Positions 37,038 through 47,208 are shown, numbered from the stretch's first letter. The stretch is DNA of 64,000 bases from Flavobacterium sp. LMO8 (GCF_009495755.1 NZ_WIBJ01000033.1:85067-149066), one strand, 5' to 3'. Translations and numbers: made by a program. The notes: generated by a model from the sequence alone, not told the origin.

Positions 37038-38324
37038 TTAAAATTTCAATTCTACGGCTGGTAACAATTTACTAGAAACTTCTCCAAAACCAATTCTAAG
37101 ATTGTCTTTTTGACAAAATCCTCTGATAATTACAGTATCATTATCATTGATGAATTTACGTTCGGAACCATCGTTCATTTTCAATGGTTTTTGTCCGCCC
37201 CAACTCAATTCTAACATCGAACCGAAAGAATCTTCAGTTGGACCCGAAATCGTTCCACTTCCCATCATATCGCCGGAGTTTACTCTACAGCCATTAATGG
37301 TATGATGCGCTAATTGTTGCGCCATTGACCAATACATGTATTTAAAGTTGGAACGAGAAACCACAGTTTCTACTGCATTTTCTGGCTGAATCGCAACTTC
37401 TAAGTGAATATCAAATGCTTTTTCTCCTTTTTGTTGTAAGTATGGTAAAGGTTCTGGAGATTGTTCAGGTCCTTTTACTCTAAATGGTTCTAAGGCATCC
37501 ATTGTTACAATCCATGGTGAAATTGATGATGCAAAGTTTTTTGCTAAGAAGGGTCCAAGTGGCACATATTCCCATTTTTGAATATCGCGTGCACTCCAAT
37601 CATTGAATAGAACCATTCCAAAGATATGATCCTCAGCTTCTTCTACAGGAATTGGTTCTCCCATTAAATTAGCATCAGTAGTAATAAAAGCAGTTTCTAA
37701 TTCAAAATCAACTAATCTTGAAGGTCCAAAAACAGGAGTAGTTTCTCCGTTTGGTAACGTTTGACCGTAAGGACGGTGTACTGGAATTCCACTTGGAATA
37801 ATAGTTGAACTTCTTCCGTGATAGCCTACAGGAATGTGTAACCAGTTTGGTAACAAAGCATTTTCTGGATCACGAAACATTTTTCCTACGTTAGTGGCAT
37901 GTTCTTTTGAACTATAAAAATCAGTGTAATCTCCAATTTGAACTGGTAAAAGCATTTCAATATCTGCTACATTAAAAATAACAACTTCTCTATGCTCTTT
38001 ATTGTCTCTTAATTTTGAATTGTTTTCATCGAAAAGTTCTGCTAAGCGGTTTCTTACCAATCGCCAAGTTTTTTTTCCGTCAGAAATAAAATCGTTTAAA
38101 GTGTCTTGCATGAACATATCGTCAGTAAGTTCAATACCTTCAAAGTAGCCTAATTGTTGTAAAGCTCCCATATCAATTGCACAGTTACCTATACGAGTTC
38201 CTATTGTTATAACATCTTCCTTAGTGATAAAAACTCCAAAAGGGATATTTTGAATTGGGAAATCGCTATTTTCAGGAACGGGAATCCAAGATTTTCTATT
38301 TGGGTCGTTTGCTGTATTTGGCAT
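37038..38324 (-). CDS. fahA: Fumarylacetoacetase
   Basis: This enzyme performs the last step of tyrosine/phenylalanine degradation, splitting fumarylacetoacetate into fumarate and acetoacetate. The 428-residue protein has the N-terminal domain and the FAH catalytic domain, with YTDFYSSKEHATNVG containing the metal-binding aspartate and catalytic histidine, FGPSRLVDFELETAF with metal ligands, LFNDWSARDIQKWEYVPLGPFLAKNF, and GDMMGSGTISGPT. The length is normal. It is divergent from glyA with a compact shared promoter region. Confidence 0.95.
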   Translation of the reverse strand: MPNTANDPNRKSWIPVPENSDFPIQNIPFGVFITKEDVITIGTRIGNCAIDMGALQQLGYFEGIELTDDMFMQDTLNDFISDGKKTWRLVRNRLAELFDENNSKLRDNKEHREVVIFNVADIEMLLPVQIGDYTDFYSSKEHATNVGKMFRDPENALLPNWLHIPVGYHGRSSTIIPSGIPVHRPYGQTLPNGETTPVFGPSRLVDFELETAFITTDANLMGEPIPVEEAEDHIFGMVLFNDWSARDIQKWEYVPLGPFLAKNFASSISPWIVTMDALEPFRVKGPEQSPEPLPYLQQKGEKAFDIHLEVAIQPENAVETVVSRSNFKYMYWSMAQQLAHHTINGCRVNSGDMMGSGTISGPTEDSFGSMLELSWGGQKPLKMNDGSERKFINDNDTVIIRGFCQKDNLRIGFGEVSSKLLPAVELKF

Positions 38325-38361
38325 ATTTATATTGTTAGTTTGTTGTTGAAAAATTATGAAT

Positions 38362-38391
38362 CAAATATAAAATTATCTAGCAATGTAACAA
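38362..38391 (-). promoter_or_regulatory. Promoter of the fumarylacetoacetase gene
   Basis: On the minus strand TTG (38391-38389), a 19-bp spacer and TATATTTG (38369-38362) match both consensus elements. Confidence 0.72.
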
Positions 38392-38401
38392 ACCTTTTTT
38401 G

Positions 38402-38409
38402 TAATTTTG
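38402..38409 (+). promoter_or_regulatory. -7 promoter element for glyA
   Basis: TAATTTTG matches TAnnTTTG, 27 bp before the glyA start; no -33 TTG at standard spacing. The region overlaps the upstream edge of the divergent promoter. Confidence 0.5.
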
Positions 38410-38436
38410 ACCTAATTTTAACGAATATAATTAACA

Positions 38437-39711
38437 ATGCAACGCGACGAACAAATTTTTGACTTAATTCTTGATGAACAAGATAGACAAATCCACGGAA
38501 TTGAATTAATTGCTTCTGAAAACTTTGTTAGCGACCAAGTAATGGAAGCGGCAGGTTCATGTTTAACTAACAAATACGCTGAAGGATATCCGGGTAAAAG
38601 ATATTACGGAGGATGTGAAGTAGTAGATATTGTAGAACAAATTGCAATTGACCGAGCAAAAGCTTTGTTTGGTGCTGAATATGTTAACGTACAACCTCAT
38701 TCAGGTTCGCAGGCAAATACAGCAGTTTTTGCAGCTTGTTTAAAACCAGGTGATACTATTTTAGGATTTGATTTATCTCATGGAGGTCACTTAACACACG
38801 GTTCTCCAGTGAATTTTTCTGGAAAATTATACCGTCCCGTATTTTACGGAGTAGAAGAAGAGACAGGGGTTTTGAATTACGATAAAATTCAAGAAATCGC
38901 TTTAAGAGAAAAACCGAAAATGATTATCGCAGGAGCTTCGGCTTATTCACGTGATATGGATTTTAAACGTTTCAGAGAAATCGCAGATAGTGTTGGGGCT
39001 TTATTATTAGCTGATATTTCCCATCCAGCAGGATTAATTGCTAAAGGTTTATTAAATGATCCCATTCCACATTGTCATATTGTAACTACAACTACTCACA
39101 AGACTTTAAGAGGTCCAAGAGGAGGAATGATTATGATGGGGAAAGATTTCGAAAACCCATGGGGATTAACTACTCCAAAAGGAGAAATCAGAATGATGTC
39201 GCATGTTTTAGACATGTCGGTTTTCCCTGGAAATCAAGGTGGACCTTTAATGCATATTATTGCTGCTAAAGCGGTGGCGTTTGGAGAATGTTTAACAGAT
39301 GAGTTTTTCCGTTATGCTATGCAAGTGAAGAAAAATGCACAAGCAATGGCAGAGGCTTTCAACAAAAGAGGTTATAAATTAATTTCTGGTGGTACTGATA
39401 ATCACATGATGTTAATTGATTTACGCAACAAAAATATTTCAGGAAAAGATGCTGAAAATGCTCTAGTTAAAGCTGAAATTACTGTGAATAAAAATATGGT
39501 GCCATTTGATGATAAATCACCTTTTGTTACTTCTGGTATTCGTGTTGGAACACCTGCAATTACAACTCGTGGTTTAGTTGAAGAAGATATGGAAACCGTT
39601 GTTGCTTTAATTGATAAAGTGTTAATGAATTATACTGACGAAGCTGTTTTAGAGCAAGTAGCGGAAGAAGTAAATGATTTAATGAGCGAAAGAGCAATGT
39701 TTGTATTTTAG
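38437..39711 (+). CDS. glyA: Serine hydroxymethyltransferase
   Basis: GlyA converts serine and tetrahydrofolate to glycine and methylene-tetrahydrofolate, the main one-carbon source. The 424-residue PLP enzyme has [10 protein letters not shown] near the N-terminus, [14 protein letters not shown], the PLP-lysine region [17 protein letters not shown], and GVRVGTPA-type end motif ([14 protein letters not shown]). Complete and of normal length. A terminator shared with ribBA follows. Confidence 0.97.
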   Translation: MQRDEQIFDLILDEQDRQIHGIELIASENFVSDQVMEAAGSCLTNKYAEGYPGKRYYGGCEVVDIVEQIAIDRAKALFGAEYVNVQPHSGSQANTAVFAACLKPGDTILGFDLSHGGHLTHGSPVNFSGKLYRPVFYGVEEETGVLNYDKIQEIALREKPKMIIAGASAYSRDMDFKRFREIADSVGALLLADISHPAGLIAKGLLNDPIPHCHIVTTTTHKTLRGPRGGMIMMGKDFENPWGLTTPKGEIRMMSHVLDMSVFPGNQGGPLMHIIAAKAVAFGECLTDEFFRYAMQVKKNAQAMAEAFNKRGYKLISGGTDNHMMLIDLRNKNISGKDAENALVKAEITVNKNMVPFDDKSPFVTSGIRVGTPAITTRGLVEEDMETVVALIDKVLMNYTDEAVLEQVAEEVNDLMSERAMFVF

Positions 39712-39719
39712 TATATTCT

Positions 39720-39757
39720 AATGCCCTAAATATTTTATAATTTAGGGCATTATTTTT
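39720..39757. terminator. Bidirectional terminator between glyA and ribBA
   Basis: ATGCCCTAAA pairs with TTTAGGGCAT across a 10-nt loop, with T-rich flanks on the right side. Confidence 0.85.
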
Positions 39758-39766
39758 AGTCTAAAT

Positions 39767-40900
39767 TTAATAATTTACATATTCACTAATTTCTAAGCCA
39801 TAACCAATCATTCCCACACGTTTAGTTGGGGTTGAGCTATTTGATAGTAATTTTATTTTAGTAATATCTAAATCATGTAAAATTTGTGCTCCTATGCCAA
39901 AATCTTTGGTGTCCATTTTTATTTGTGGAGCATGCATTTCTCCCTGGCTTTGTAATGTTTTTAAAGTAGTAATTCGTTCTAAAAGTTCTAACGACTTTAC
40001 TTCTTGATTAATAAATACTATTGCACCTTTTTCAGCTTGATTTATCGAACGAAACACACTATCCAACTTTTTATCATTATCGCTTGTTAATGTGCCTAAA
40101 ATGTCATTATTAACTTGTGTGGTATTGATTCTTGTTAAAATGGATTCACCAGCATTCCATGTTCCTTTTGTTAAAGCAATGTGAACTTGTTTGTTGGTAG
40201 TTTGTAAATAAGCACGCATTCTAAATGTTCCAAAACGTGTTTCTATATCAAAATCTTCTTTCTTTTGAATTAAACTATCGTGTTGCATTCTATATGCTAC
40301 TAAATCTTCAATAGAAACCAATTTTAAGTCGAATTTCTTAGCTACTTCTACTAACTGTGGTAAACGCGCCATTGACCCATCTTCGTTCATAATTTCTACG
40401 ATAACACCCGCTGGTTTAAATCCTGCTAGTCTTGCAAAATCAATCGCAGCTTCGGTGTGTCCTGTTCTTCTTAAAACACCACCTTGTTTTGCTATTAATG
40501 GAAATATATGCCCAGGACGCGCTAAGTCGAAAGGCTTGGTTTCTGAATCAATTAAGGCTTGAATGGTTAAAGCTCTATCCGAAGCAGAAATTCCTGTTGA
40601 TACTCCTTTTCCTTTTAAGTCAACTGAAACGGTAAAGGCGGTTTCCATATGGTCAGTATTATTACGTACCATAGCATGAAGGTCTAATTCTTTACAACGC
40701 GATTCGGTTAAAGGGGCACAAATAAGTCCTCTTCCGTGAGTTGCCATGAAATTAATCATTTCAGGAGTTACTTTTTCCGCAGCGGCTAAGAAGTCACCTT
40801 CGTTTTCTCTGTCTTCATCATCTACTACTATGATTACTTTTCCTTGACGGATGTCTTCAATAGCTTCTTCAATTGTGTTTAGTTGTATGTTCTTTGACAT
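39767..40900 (-). CDS. ribB: RibBA-type protein: active DHBP synthase, degenerate GTP cyclohydrolase II domain
   Basis: The N-terminal 205 residues are 3,4-dihydroxy-2-butanone 4-phosphate synthase, with the metal-binding DDEDRENEGD (27-36), GISASDRA and HxG-type RTGHTEAAIDF intact, so it makes the four-carbon unit of riboflavin. The C-terminal half has the GTP cyclohydrolase II fold, but the three zinc cysteines (normally SxCxxxxxxGSxRCDC) are replaced within residues 257-276 (INTTQVNNDILGTLTSDN), and QEGRGIGL has become QEVKSLEL at 299-306. This half should not be catalytic. Such RibBX proteins are known in Proteobacteria. It is last in the tpx-dgkA-ftsK-lolA-lptF string, 4 bp after lptF. 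Confidence 0.9.
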   Translation of the reverse strand: MSKNIQLNTIEEAIEDIRQGKVIIVVDDEDRENEGDFLAAAEKVTPEMINFMATHGRGLICAPLTESRCKELDLHAMVRNNTDHMETAFTVSVDLKGKGVSTGISASDRALTIQALIDSETKPFDLARPGHIFPLIAKQGGVLRRTGHTEAAIDFARLAGFKPAGVIVEIMNEDGSMARLPQLVEVAKKFDLKLVSIEDLVAYRMQHDSLIQKKEDFDIETRFGTFRMRAYLQTTNKQVHIALTKGTWNAGESILTRINTTQVNNDILGTLTSDNDKKLDSVFRSINQAEKGAIVFINQEVKSLELLERITTLKTLQSQGEMHAPQIKMDTKDFGIGAQILHDLDITKIKLLSNSSTPTKRVGMIGYGLEISEYVNY

Positions 40901-40904
40901 GGTA

Positions 40905-42371
40905 TTAGTTGTTGTCGTCGTTATTTTGGGTTATTTTATTGAAAATTTTTTTAAATGGATCGGTTATCCAATCAAAGTTTATCATGATGCCAATATCATT
41001 TGTTGCACGATACGTTAGCATTATGGCAAACGGTGTCATTAGTATAGATGCCATCCAAGCTCCTAAAAAAGGTGGAATTTCATCTTGTTGAGCTACTTTT
41101 CGTCCGAAAGTATTAATGAAATGGAAGGTTATGAAAATTAAAACGGCAAATACAATTGGTAAACCTAAACCTCCTTTTCTAATAATTGCTCCTAAGGGTG
41201 CTCCGATGAAAAACATTAATAAACAAGAATAAGCAATTACAAATTTTTCATGTATAGCCAACCAGTGATTGTTAATGTTCTTCGATTTATTTTCTAAATC
41301 CAATTTGTTAGATTGGATGCTAAATTCGGTACTTGCGGCATTACTTTTTGCTGTTTCCAAAATTTGATTACGCTCAGTAATAGTAAAAATCGTTAAAAGA
41401 TCTTTTTTATGCTCAGATTCTGTATTAGGTTTTATTGGAGTAATAGCTGTAATTGGATTTGATTTTCTAAAAATGTTATCATTTCGAAGTACTATATTAT
41501 CAGCATAAGAAATAATATCTTTGTTATAGTTTTTTTGTAAGGAATCTAGAGTAATTTTTAATTCAGGAACAGTAAGCATTTTTTCAGATGTCACATTTCC
41601 ATCGTCTATTTCTGCTTGATTTAATTTGGTTAAATCGATATTAATAACGTATTTTTCAAAACTACTTTTGGCAAAGGGTAAACGTTTACGTTCTTTATAA
41701 TCTTTTGGATGAATGTCTTCGTAGTAAAAGCCATCGTATAATTCTAATTGTAAATAATTTGAATCGTCTTCACTCGTTAAAATACCTCTTTTTGCTTTTA
41801 TAATAGTATTTGCACCTAATCCCATGTTGTTGTTTTTAACATGCATAGTAACACCTTCTAAAAACTCACCATTATCACCAGATTTTTTATCAACTTTAAT
41901 GTTAGATGTTCCTATGGTGTTAAACTGTCCTTCTGCAATAGCCATAGCTGGTTTTTGCTGAACGATTGTTTTTCTAAGATTGATAAATTTATATTGTGCA
42001 TCTGGAATTACGTTATTCGCAAAAAAGAAGGATACTATAGCTAAGATTCCAATAGTAATCGTTAGCATTTTCATAGCGCGTTGCAACGAAATTCCGGAAG
42101 ATTTCATAGCCGCAAATTCATAGTTTTCGGCAAAACTACCAAAGGTCATAATGGAAGCTAATAAAACCGAAAGCGGTAAAACTAACGGAACAATAGTTGG
42201 TGCATAAAAGGATAGAAATTTAAGAATGGTAAAAAAGTCCAAATCTTTTCCTGCTAATTCAGCAATAAAAAGCCAAATTCCTTGTAAAACGAATATAAAA
42301 AACAAGATTACAAATACCGAAGTAAATGTAATCATGAAGGATTTAATAATGTATTTATCTAATATTTTCAC
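40905..42371 (-). CDS. lptF: LptF/LptG-family lipopolysaccharide export permease
   Basis: This 488-residue inner-membrane permease works with LptB to lift lipopolysaccharide to the outer membrane through the Lpt bridge. It has six membrane helices, three at each end (about 12-35, 58-75, 98-118 and three in 375-470), around a periplasmic beta-jellyroll domain. KILDKYIIKSFMITF is the typical YjgP/YjgQ opening. Only one of the pair is here; the partner and lptB lie elsewhere. It follows lolA by 10 bp, which joins LPS and lipoprotein export genes. Confidence 0.92.
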   Translation of the reverse strand: MKILDKYIIKSFMITFTSVFVILFFIFVLQGIWLFIAELAGKDLDFFTILKFLSFYAPTIVPLVLPLSVLLASIMTFGSFAENYEFAAMKSSGISLQRAMKMLTITIGILAIVSFFFANNVIPDAQYKFINLRKTIVQQKPAMAIAEGQFNTIGTSNIKVDKKSGDNGEFLEGVTMHVKNNNMGLGANTIIKAKRGILTSEDDSNYLQLELYDGFYYEDIHPKDYKERKRLPFAKSSFEKYVINIDLTKLNQAEIDDGNVTSEKMLTVPELKITLDSLQKNYNKDIISYADNIVLRNDNIFRKSNPITAITPIKPNTESEHKKDLLTIFTITERNQILETAKSNAASTEFSIQSNKLDLENKSKNINNHWLAIHEKFVIAYSCLLMFFIGAPLGAIIRKGGLGLPIVFAVLIFITFHFINTFGRKVAQQDEIPPFLGAWMASILMTPFAIMLTYRATNDIGIMINFDWITDPFKKIFNKITQNNDDNN

Positions 42372-42381
42372 CCGAACGAAA

Positions 42382-43026
42382 TTAGTCTAATTTATTGATG
42401 TAATAATTAGGATATTTTGATTTGGTAAAGGTAAAATGATTTTTCGATAATGGCTGATTTGTTTTAAAAGAATTAACAGTTAAAGTAGTTTTTGTTCCAT
42501 TTTTGCCCACTTCAATCACGGTGTAGATGTGTTTTGTTTGAACATCAATACCAACTAAGATTTCTTTGCGTTGGTCTTTGCTACTATTTGGGGTTAATTT
42601 AACGTATTGAATTTTTCTTCCTTTAACATTTTGAAGGATATCCCAAGCGTATTTATAACCCGAATTAAAGAAGGTTAACATCTTGTTTGGGGTAATGGCA
42701 TTTTCGTCTTTTGGATCAAAATTTGCAACCGTAATTTCTTCATCTTCAGGAACAATAGTGTACACTTTTTTTCCGTCGAAAATCTTAGTTACTCCCATTA
42801 AGTTAAGGTTATATAAATTACCTTGAAGGGCAACATTTCCTTTGCTTTCTTGGTTGATATTTTCTTTAGGATTGTGTAACGAATATTTAAAGTCAATCAC
42901 GATATTATTGTACGATTTTACTTTGGCAGATACTTCATCTAATAACTCTTTTGCTTTTTTAGCATCTTGAGCCTGAAGTGAAAAACCAATTAGTAATGCG
43001 ATTGCAACTTGTAAAAAACGTGTCAT
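42382..43026 (-). CDS. lolA: Outer membrane lipoprotein carrier protein LolA-like
   Basis: LolA carries lipoproteins across the periplasm from the inner-membrane LolCDE to the outer membrane. The 214-residue product starts with a signal peptide (MTRFLQVAIALLIGFSLQAQ). The mature beta-sandwich is of the LolA/YoaT type, with KELLDEVSAKVKSYNNIVIDFKY at its start and FFNSGYKYAWDI in the middle. The ATG at 43026 is preferred because it starts the signal peptide directly; another ATG at 43047 overlaps the ftsK end. It sits between ftsK and lptF. Confidence 0.9.
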   Translation of the reverse strand: MTRFLQVAIALLIGFSLQAQDAKKAKELLDEVSAKVKSYNNIVIDFKYSLHNPKENINQESKGNVALQGNLYNLNLMGVTKIFDGKKVYTIVPEDEEITVANFDPKDENAITPNKMLTFFNSGYKYAWDILQNVKGRKIQYVKLTPNSSKDQRKEILVGIDVQTKHIYTVIEVGKNGTKTTLTVNSFKTNQPLSKNHFTFTKSKYPNYYINKLD

Positions 43027-43033
43027 TTTGATA

Positions 43034-45556
43034 TTAATTTTGTTCATTATTTAAAAAGTGTTCCAGAGCAACTAAATCAGGAATTAAAACGGAACGGGCT
43101 TTACTTCCTTCAAATGGACCTACAATTCCAGCTGCTTCTAATTGATCAATTAAACGACCGGCTCTATTGTAACCTAATTTCAATTTTCTTTGAATTAACG
43201 AGGCACTTCCTTGTTGAGCTGTAACAATTACTTCTGCTGCTTCTCTAAACAAAGAATCTCTTTCGGATATGTCTATATCAAGTTTTATGCCACTTTCCTC
43301 GCCAACATACTCTGGAAGTAAGTACGCTTCTGGATATGCTTTTTGCGCTCCAATGAAATCACAAATTTTGTCTACCTCTGGAGTATCTACAAAAGCACAT
43401 TGTACTCTGACGATTTCGTTACCTTGAGTGTATAATAAATCACCTCGTCCAATTAACTGATCTGCACCACCTGAATCTAAAATGGTTCTAGAATCGATTT
43501 TAGAGGTAACTCTAAACGCAATACGCGCTGGGAAGTTGGCTTTAATCATCCCCGTAATCACGTTTACTGACGGACGTTGCGTAGCAATAATTAAGTGAAT
43601 ACCAATAGCACGTGCTAGTTGCGCTAGACGAGCAATAGGGGTTTCTACTTCTTTACCCGCTGTCATAATTAAATCGGCAAACTCGTCTACTACTAATACA
43701 ATGTATGGTAAAAAGCGGTGTCCGTTTTCTGGATTTAATTTACGGTTTCTGAATTTCTCGTTGTATTCTTTAATGTTACGAACCATCGCATCTTTTAATA
43801 AAGAATAACGGTTGTCCATTTCAATACATAGCGAGTTTAAGGTGTTAATTACCTTGGTGTTATCGGTGATAATAGCATCGCCACCATCAGGAAGTTTTGC
43901 TAAATAATGACGTTCAATTTTATTGAAAAGGGTTAATTCTACTTTCTTTGGGTCAACCAAAACGAATTTTACTTCGGCTGGATGTTTTTTGTAAAGTAGG
44001 GAAGTTAAAACAGCATTTAATCCTACCGATTTTCCTTGTCCCGTAGCACCTGCCATCAATAAGTGAGGCATTTTAGCTAAGTCTACTACAAAAGTTTCAT
44101 TTGAAATGGTTTTCCCTAATGCAATAGGTAATTCCATTTCTGCGGTTTGGAATTTTGGTGAAGCAATCACGCTCTTCATCGAAACCATTGTTGGATTGTT
44201 GTTTGGCACTTCAATACCAATAGTTCCTTTTCCTGGAATTGGCGCAATAATACGAATTCCTAAAGCCGCTAATGACAAGGCAATATCGTCTTCTAGGTTT
44301 TTGATTTTAGAGATACGAATACCGGCTTCTGGAACAATTTCGTACAAAGTAACCGTTGGACCAACAGTAGCTTTAATTTGCGAAATACCGATGCTGTAAT
44401 TCTTTAAAGTATCTACAATTTTGTTTTTATTTTCTTCTAATTCCGCTTGATTGATAGTAATTCCGCCTGAAGAATATTCTTTTAATAAATCGATAGGAGG
44501 AAATTGGTAGTTGGATAATTCCAATGTTGGGTCGAATAATCCGAAATCTTGAACCAATTTAGCAGCCAAGTTTTCTTCTACGATTTCTTCTTCTTCTACT
44601 TTTTCAATTACAAAAGCGTCTTCGGTTACAAAATCTTCTTTCGGAATACTTCTATCTTCGATTGAAAAATTAGTTACTTCTGGAGTTTCTACTTTTGGTT
44701 TTGGGTCCAAATTTAATTCTGATGCAGAAGCAATAGTTGGTTTTAAAGCTTCTTTATTAATCTCGAAATTCGAAAGATAGGTTTTCAATTCGAAATTACC
44801 CATTTCTTCTTCGTTTTCGGTTAAGATAAAATCGTCTTTAGAATTTGAAGGAGAAGTTAATGGTAAATCGGTATTGATTTCTTCCTCTTCAATATCTTCG
44901 TTTGCCTCATCTGTTACTGGAACTATTGTATTTGCAACGGCAATATCTTCGTTTAATTCTGCTTGCGGTTTTTCAAAAACTTTAGTAAAACTTTCAGGCG
45001 ATATTTTGATTTTGAAAACTAAGAAAAGTACTATTCCAAAAAGAAGTACTAATAATGTTCCTGTTTTTCCAATATAATCTTGAATAAAAAGATTCATTTC
45101 ATAACCAACCGTTCCTCCTAATTGTGGAATGTATTCCCAGAAAAACCCTAAAATTATTGAAATAAAAATGATGAGATAAAAATCCCAGAAAAAGCTTCTT
45201 TTAAGTTTAGCTAAAGCCATGTCTAAAACTAGGTAAGCGCCTATTAAAAAAAGAATTCTTACAAAAATGAAAGAGGCAACTCCAAATCCGTTGTAAACGA
45301 AAAAATCTGCTAAATAAGCTCCGAATTTCCCTAACCAATTTTCTGCTTTAGCACCTCTATTGGCTAATTCAGATACGATATTTTGATCGTTATTCCCTGT
45401 AATAAAGTAAGAAATAAAGGAAAGTAATAAAGCTATTGAAAAGAAAATCAATAAAATACCGAAAATAAATTTCTGCTGACGACTTAAACGCCAAGAGAAT
45501 TTTTCTTTGGTTTCAGTAGGAGAATTTACGGAATCTTTACTTGTTTTTTTGGCCAT
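43034..45556 (-). CDS. ftsK: DNA translocase FtsK/SpoIIIE
   Basis: FtsK pumps chromosomal DNA through the closing septum and helps resolve dimers at dif. The 840-residue protein has four to five N-terminal membrane helices (about 27-190), an acidic, low-complexity linker (about 195-335), the alpha/beta motor with Walker A GATGQGKSVGLNA and Walker B VLVVDEFADL, and a C-terminal winged-helix gamma domain (about 770-830) that reads KOPS-like sequences. A downstream overlap zone carries the lolA start. It lies between dgkA and lolA. Confidence 0.96.
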   Translation of the reverse strand: MAKKTSKDSVNSPTETKEKFSWRLSRQQKFIFGILLIFFSIALLLSFISYFITGNNDQNIVSELANRGAKAENWLGKFGAYLADFFVYNGFGVASFIFVRILFLIGAYLVLDMALAKLKRSFFWDFYLIIFISIILGFFWEYIPQLGGTVGYEMNLFIQDYIGKTGTLLVLLFGIVLFLVFKIKISPESFTKVFEKPQAELNEDIAVANTIVPVTDEANEDIEEEEINTDLPLTSPSNSKDDFILTENEEEMGNFELKTYLSNFEINKEALKPTIASASELNLDPKPKVETPEVTNFSIEDRSIPKEDFVTEDAFVIEKVEEEEIVEENLAAKLVQDFGLFDPTLELSNYQFPPIDLLKEYSSGGITINQAELEENKNKIVDTLKNYSIGISQIKATVGPTVTLYEIVPEAGIRISKIKNLEDDIALSLAALGIRIIAPIPGKGTIGIEVPNNNPTMVSMKSVIASPKFQTAEMELPIALGKTISNETFVVDLAKMPHLLMAGATGQGKSVGLNAVLTSLLYKKHPAEVKFVLVDPKKVELTLFNKIERHYLAKLPDGGDAIITDNTKVINTLNSLCIEMDNRYSLLKDAMVRNIKEYNEKFRNRKLNPENGHRFLPYIVLVVDEFADLIMTAGKEVETPIARLAQLARAIGIHLIIATQRPSVNVITGMIKANFPARIAFRVTSKIDSRTILDSGGADQLIGRGDLLYTQGNEIVRVQCAFVDTPEVDKICDFIGAQKAYPEAYLLPEYVGEESGIKLDIDISERDSLFREAAEVIVTAQQGSASLIQRKLKLGYNRAGRLIDQLEAAGIVGPFEGSKARSVLIPDLVALEHFLNNEQN

Positions 45557-45589
45557 GTAAACGGATCAATTTTTACAAAAGTAGCTAAA

Positions 45590-45964
45590 TTAAAACAAAT
45601 ATGGAAAATAAATAATGCATCCGATTGCAATTGCCGTTAAGGCTGCAAAAAATACAGCTCCAGCGGCAATATCTTTAATAAAACCAATACGTTCATGAAA
45701 ATCGGGATGTACGAAATCGGCTATTTTTTCTACAGCGGTATTTAAGCCTTCAATGCCTAATACCAATCCGAAAACTAGGATTTGCATCATCCATTCGTAG
45801 CGGTTGATGCCAAAGTAAAATCCAGCAAATGTCATAAGTACAGCCAATGAAGACTGTACCATGACACTATGTTCTGTTGTGATTAATTTTATTGCTCCAT
45901 TTAAAGCAAATTTCATACTTTTTAATCGGCCTGTAAAAAGGGTTTCGTCTTTTTCGAATTTCAT
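45590..45964 (-). CDS. dgkA: Diacylglycerol/undecaprenol kinase family protein
   Basis: This is a 124-residue integral membrane kinase. Three hydrophobic helices are present (about 36-52, 60-77 and 97-120). The signature EGLNTAVEKIADFV followed by IKDIAAGAV is the catalytic motif of the DgkA family. It phosphorylates diacylglycerol or undecaprenol using ATP and recycles lipid from envelope polymer synthesis. It lies 1 bp after tpx, in a tight transcription unit. Confidence 0.95.
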   Translation of the reverse strand: MKFEKDETLFTGRLKSMKFALNGAIKLITTEHSVMVQSSLAVLMTFAGFYFGINRYEWMMQILVFGLVLGIEGLNTAVEKIADFVHPDFHERIGFIKDIAAGAVFFAALTAIAIGCIIYFPYLF

Positions 45965-45965
45965 A

Positions 45966-46463
45966 TTATAGTACCGCTAAAGCAGCGTCGTAATTTGGCT
46001 CGTCAGCTATTTCATTTACTTGTTCTGCATGTAAGATTGTTCCGTTTTCATCTAAAACAACTACCACACGTGAATGTAAACCTGCTAAAGGTCCGTCTGT
46101 TATTTCTAAACCGTAGTTTTTTCCAAAACTTCCGTCTTTAAAATCAGATAAGTTGATTACGTTTTCTAAACCTTCTGCACCACAAAAACGTTTTTGAGCA
46201 AAAGGTAAATCTCTAGAAATACATAATACTTTAGTATTTGCTAAAGCGCTTGCTTTCTCATTAAATTTTCTAACAGAAGTAGCACAAGTTCCTGTATCGA
46301 TACTAGGAAAAATGTTTAATACTACTTTCGAACCAGCAAAATCAGCTAATGTAGCTGTTCCTAAATCGGTTTTTACTAAATTGAAATCAGTAGCTTTTGA
46401 ACCTACTGCTGGCAATTCGCCATTTGTGTGAATTGGATTTCCTCCTAATGTAATTGATGCCAT
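45966..46463 (-). CDS. tpx: Thiol peroxidase (atypical 2-Cys peroxiredoxin)
   Basis: Tpx reduces lipid hydroperoxides and H2O2 with thioredoxin. The 165-residue protein has the peroxidatic cysteine in [17 protein letters not shown] and the resolving cysteine in [19 protein letters not shown] near residue 94, the canonical Tpx pair. No signal peptide is seen. It is the first gene of the long co-directional string to ribBA and carries its own -7 element. Confidence 0.97.
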   Translation of the reverse strand: MASITLGGNPIHTNGELPAVGSKATDFNLVKTDLGTATLADFAGSKVVLNIFPSIDTGTCATSVRKFNEKASALANTKVLCISRDLPFAQKRFCGAEGLENVINLSDFKDGSFGKNYGLEITDGPLAGLHSRVVVVLDENGTILHAEQVNEIADEPNYDAALAVL

Positions 46464-46485
46464 ACCTTATGTTTTTATTGAATAA

Positions 46486-46493
46486 CAAAAGTA
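46486..46493 (-). promoter_or_regulatory. -7 promoter element for the tpx string
   Basis: TACTTTTG on the minus strand matches TAnnTTTG, 22 bp before the tpx start; no -33 TTG at standard spacing. Confidence 0.5.
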
Positions 46494-46609
46494 GCGAATA
46501 ATTGGTTAAAGTTGAAATTATACTTTACTTAAGATTATTTTTTTTAGTTTTTTAAAACCAAGTTTATATTTTCAGCGTAAATGCCATTATAAAACTTAAA
46601 AATTATAAT

Positions 46610-47179
46610 ATGAAAACGAACAAAATTTTTGCTACTGCTATTGTAGCTTTAGGATTATTAGTAGGAGCATCATCTTTTGCTCAGATGAAAGAAAAAACAG
46701 TAGAGGTTGGTGGAGCACCTATGTACCCAAGTAAGAATATTGTTGAAAATGCAGTAAATTCTAAGGATCATACAACACTTGTAGCTGCTGTTAAAGCTGC
46801 TGGTTTAGTTGAAGTATTAATGTCAGAAGGACCATTCACCGTTTTTGCCCCAACAAATGCAGCGTTTGCTAAATTACCAGCTGGAACCGTAGAAACTTTG
46901 TTGAAACCAGAAAATAAAGAATTGTTGCAAACCATATTAAAATACCATGTGGCTGCCGGAAAATGGAGTTCGAAAGATATTGTAGCTGCTATAAAAAAAG
47001 GAAATGGTAAATATTCTTTTAAAACTGTAAGTGGTGGTACTTTAACGGCTTGGATGAAAGGAAATGATGTTTATATTACAGACGAAAATGGAAACAGTGC
47101 CAAAGTAACAATTGCTGATGTAAACCAAAAAAATGGTGTGATTCATGTAGTAGATACTGTAGTGACACCTAAATCATAA
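46610..47179 (+). CDS. Exported fasciclin (FAS1) domain protein
   Basis: This 189-residue protein has a signal peptide (ASSFAQ, near residue 25) and one FAS1 domain (about 55-188). H1 motif GPFTVFAPTNAAFAKLPAGT and the H2 segment NGVIHVVDTVVTP are visible. FAS1 domains mediate adhesion or protein-protein contacts outside the cytoplasm; the partner is unknown. A shared terminator separates it from the convergent esterase gene. Confidence 0.93.
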   Translation: MKTNKIFATAIVALGLLVGASSFAQMKEKTVEVGGAPMYPSKNIVENAVNSKDHTTLVAAVKAAGLVEVLMSEGPFTVFAPTNAAFAKLPAGTVETLLKPENKELLQTILKYHVAAGKWSSKDIVAAIKKGNGKYSFKTVSGGTLTAWMKGNDVYITDENGNSAKVTIADVNQKNGVIHVVDTVVTPKS

Positions 47180-47208
47180 TGTTAAAAATTGTTTAGTTTA
47201 GTTTGTTA

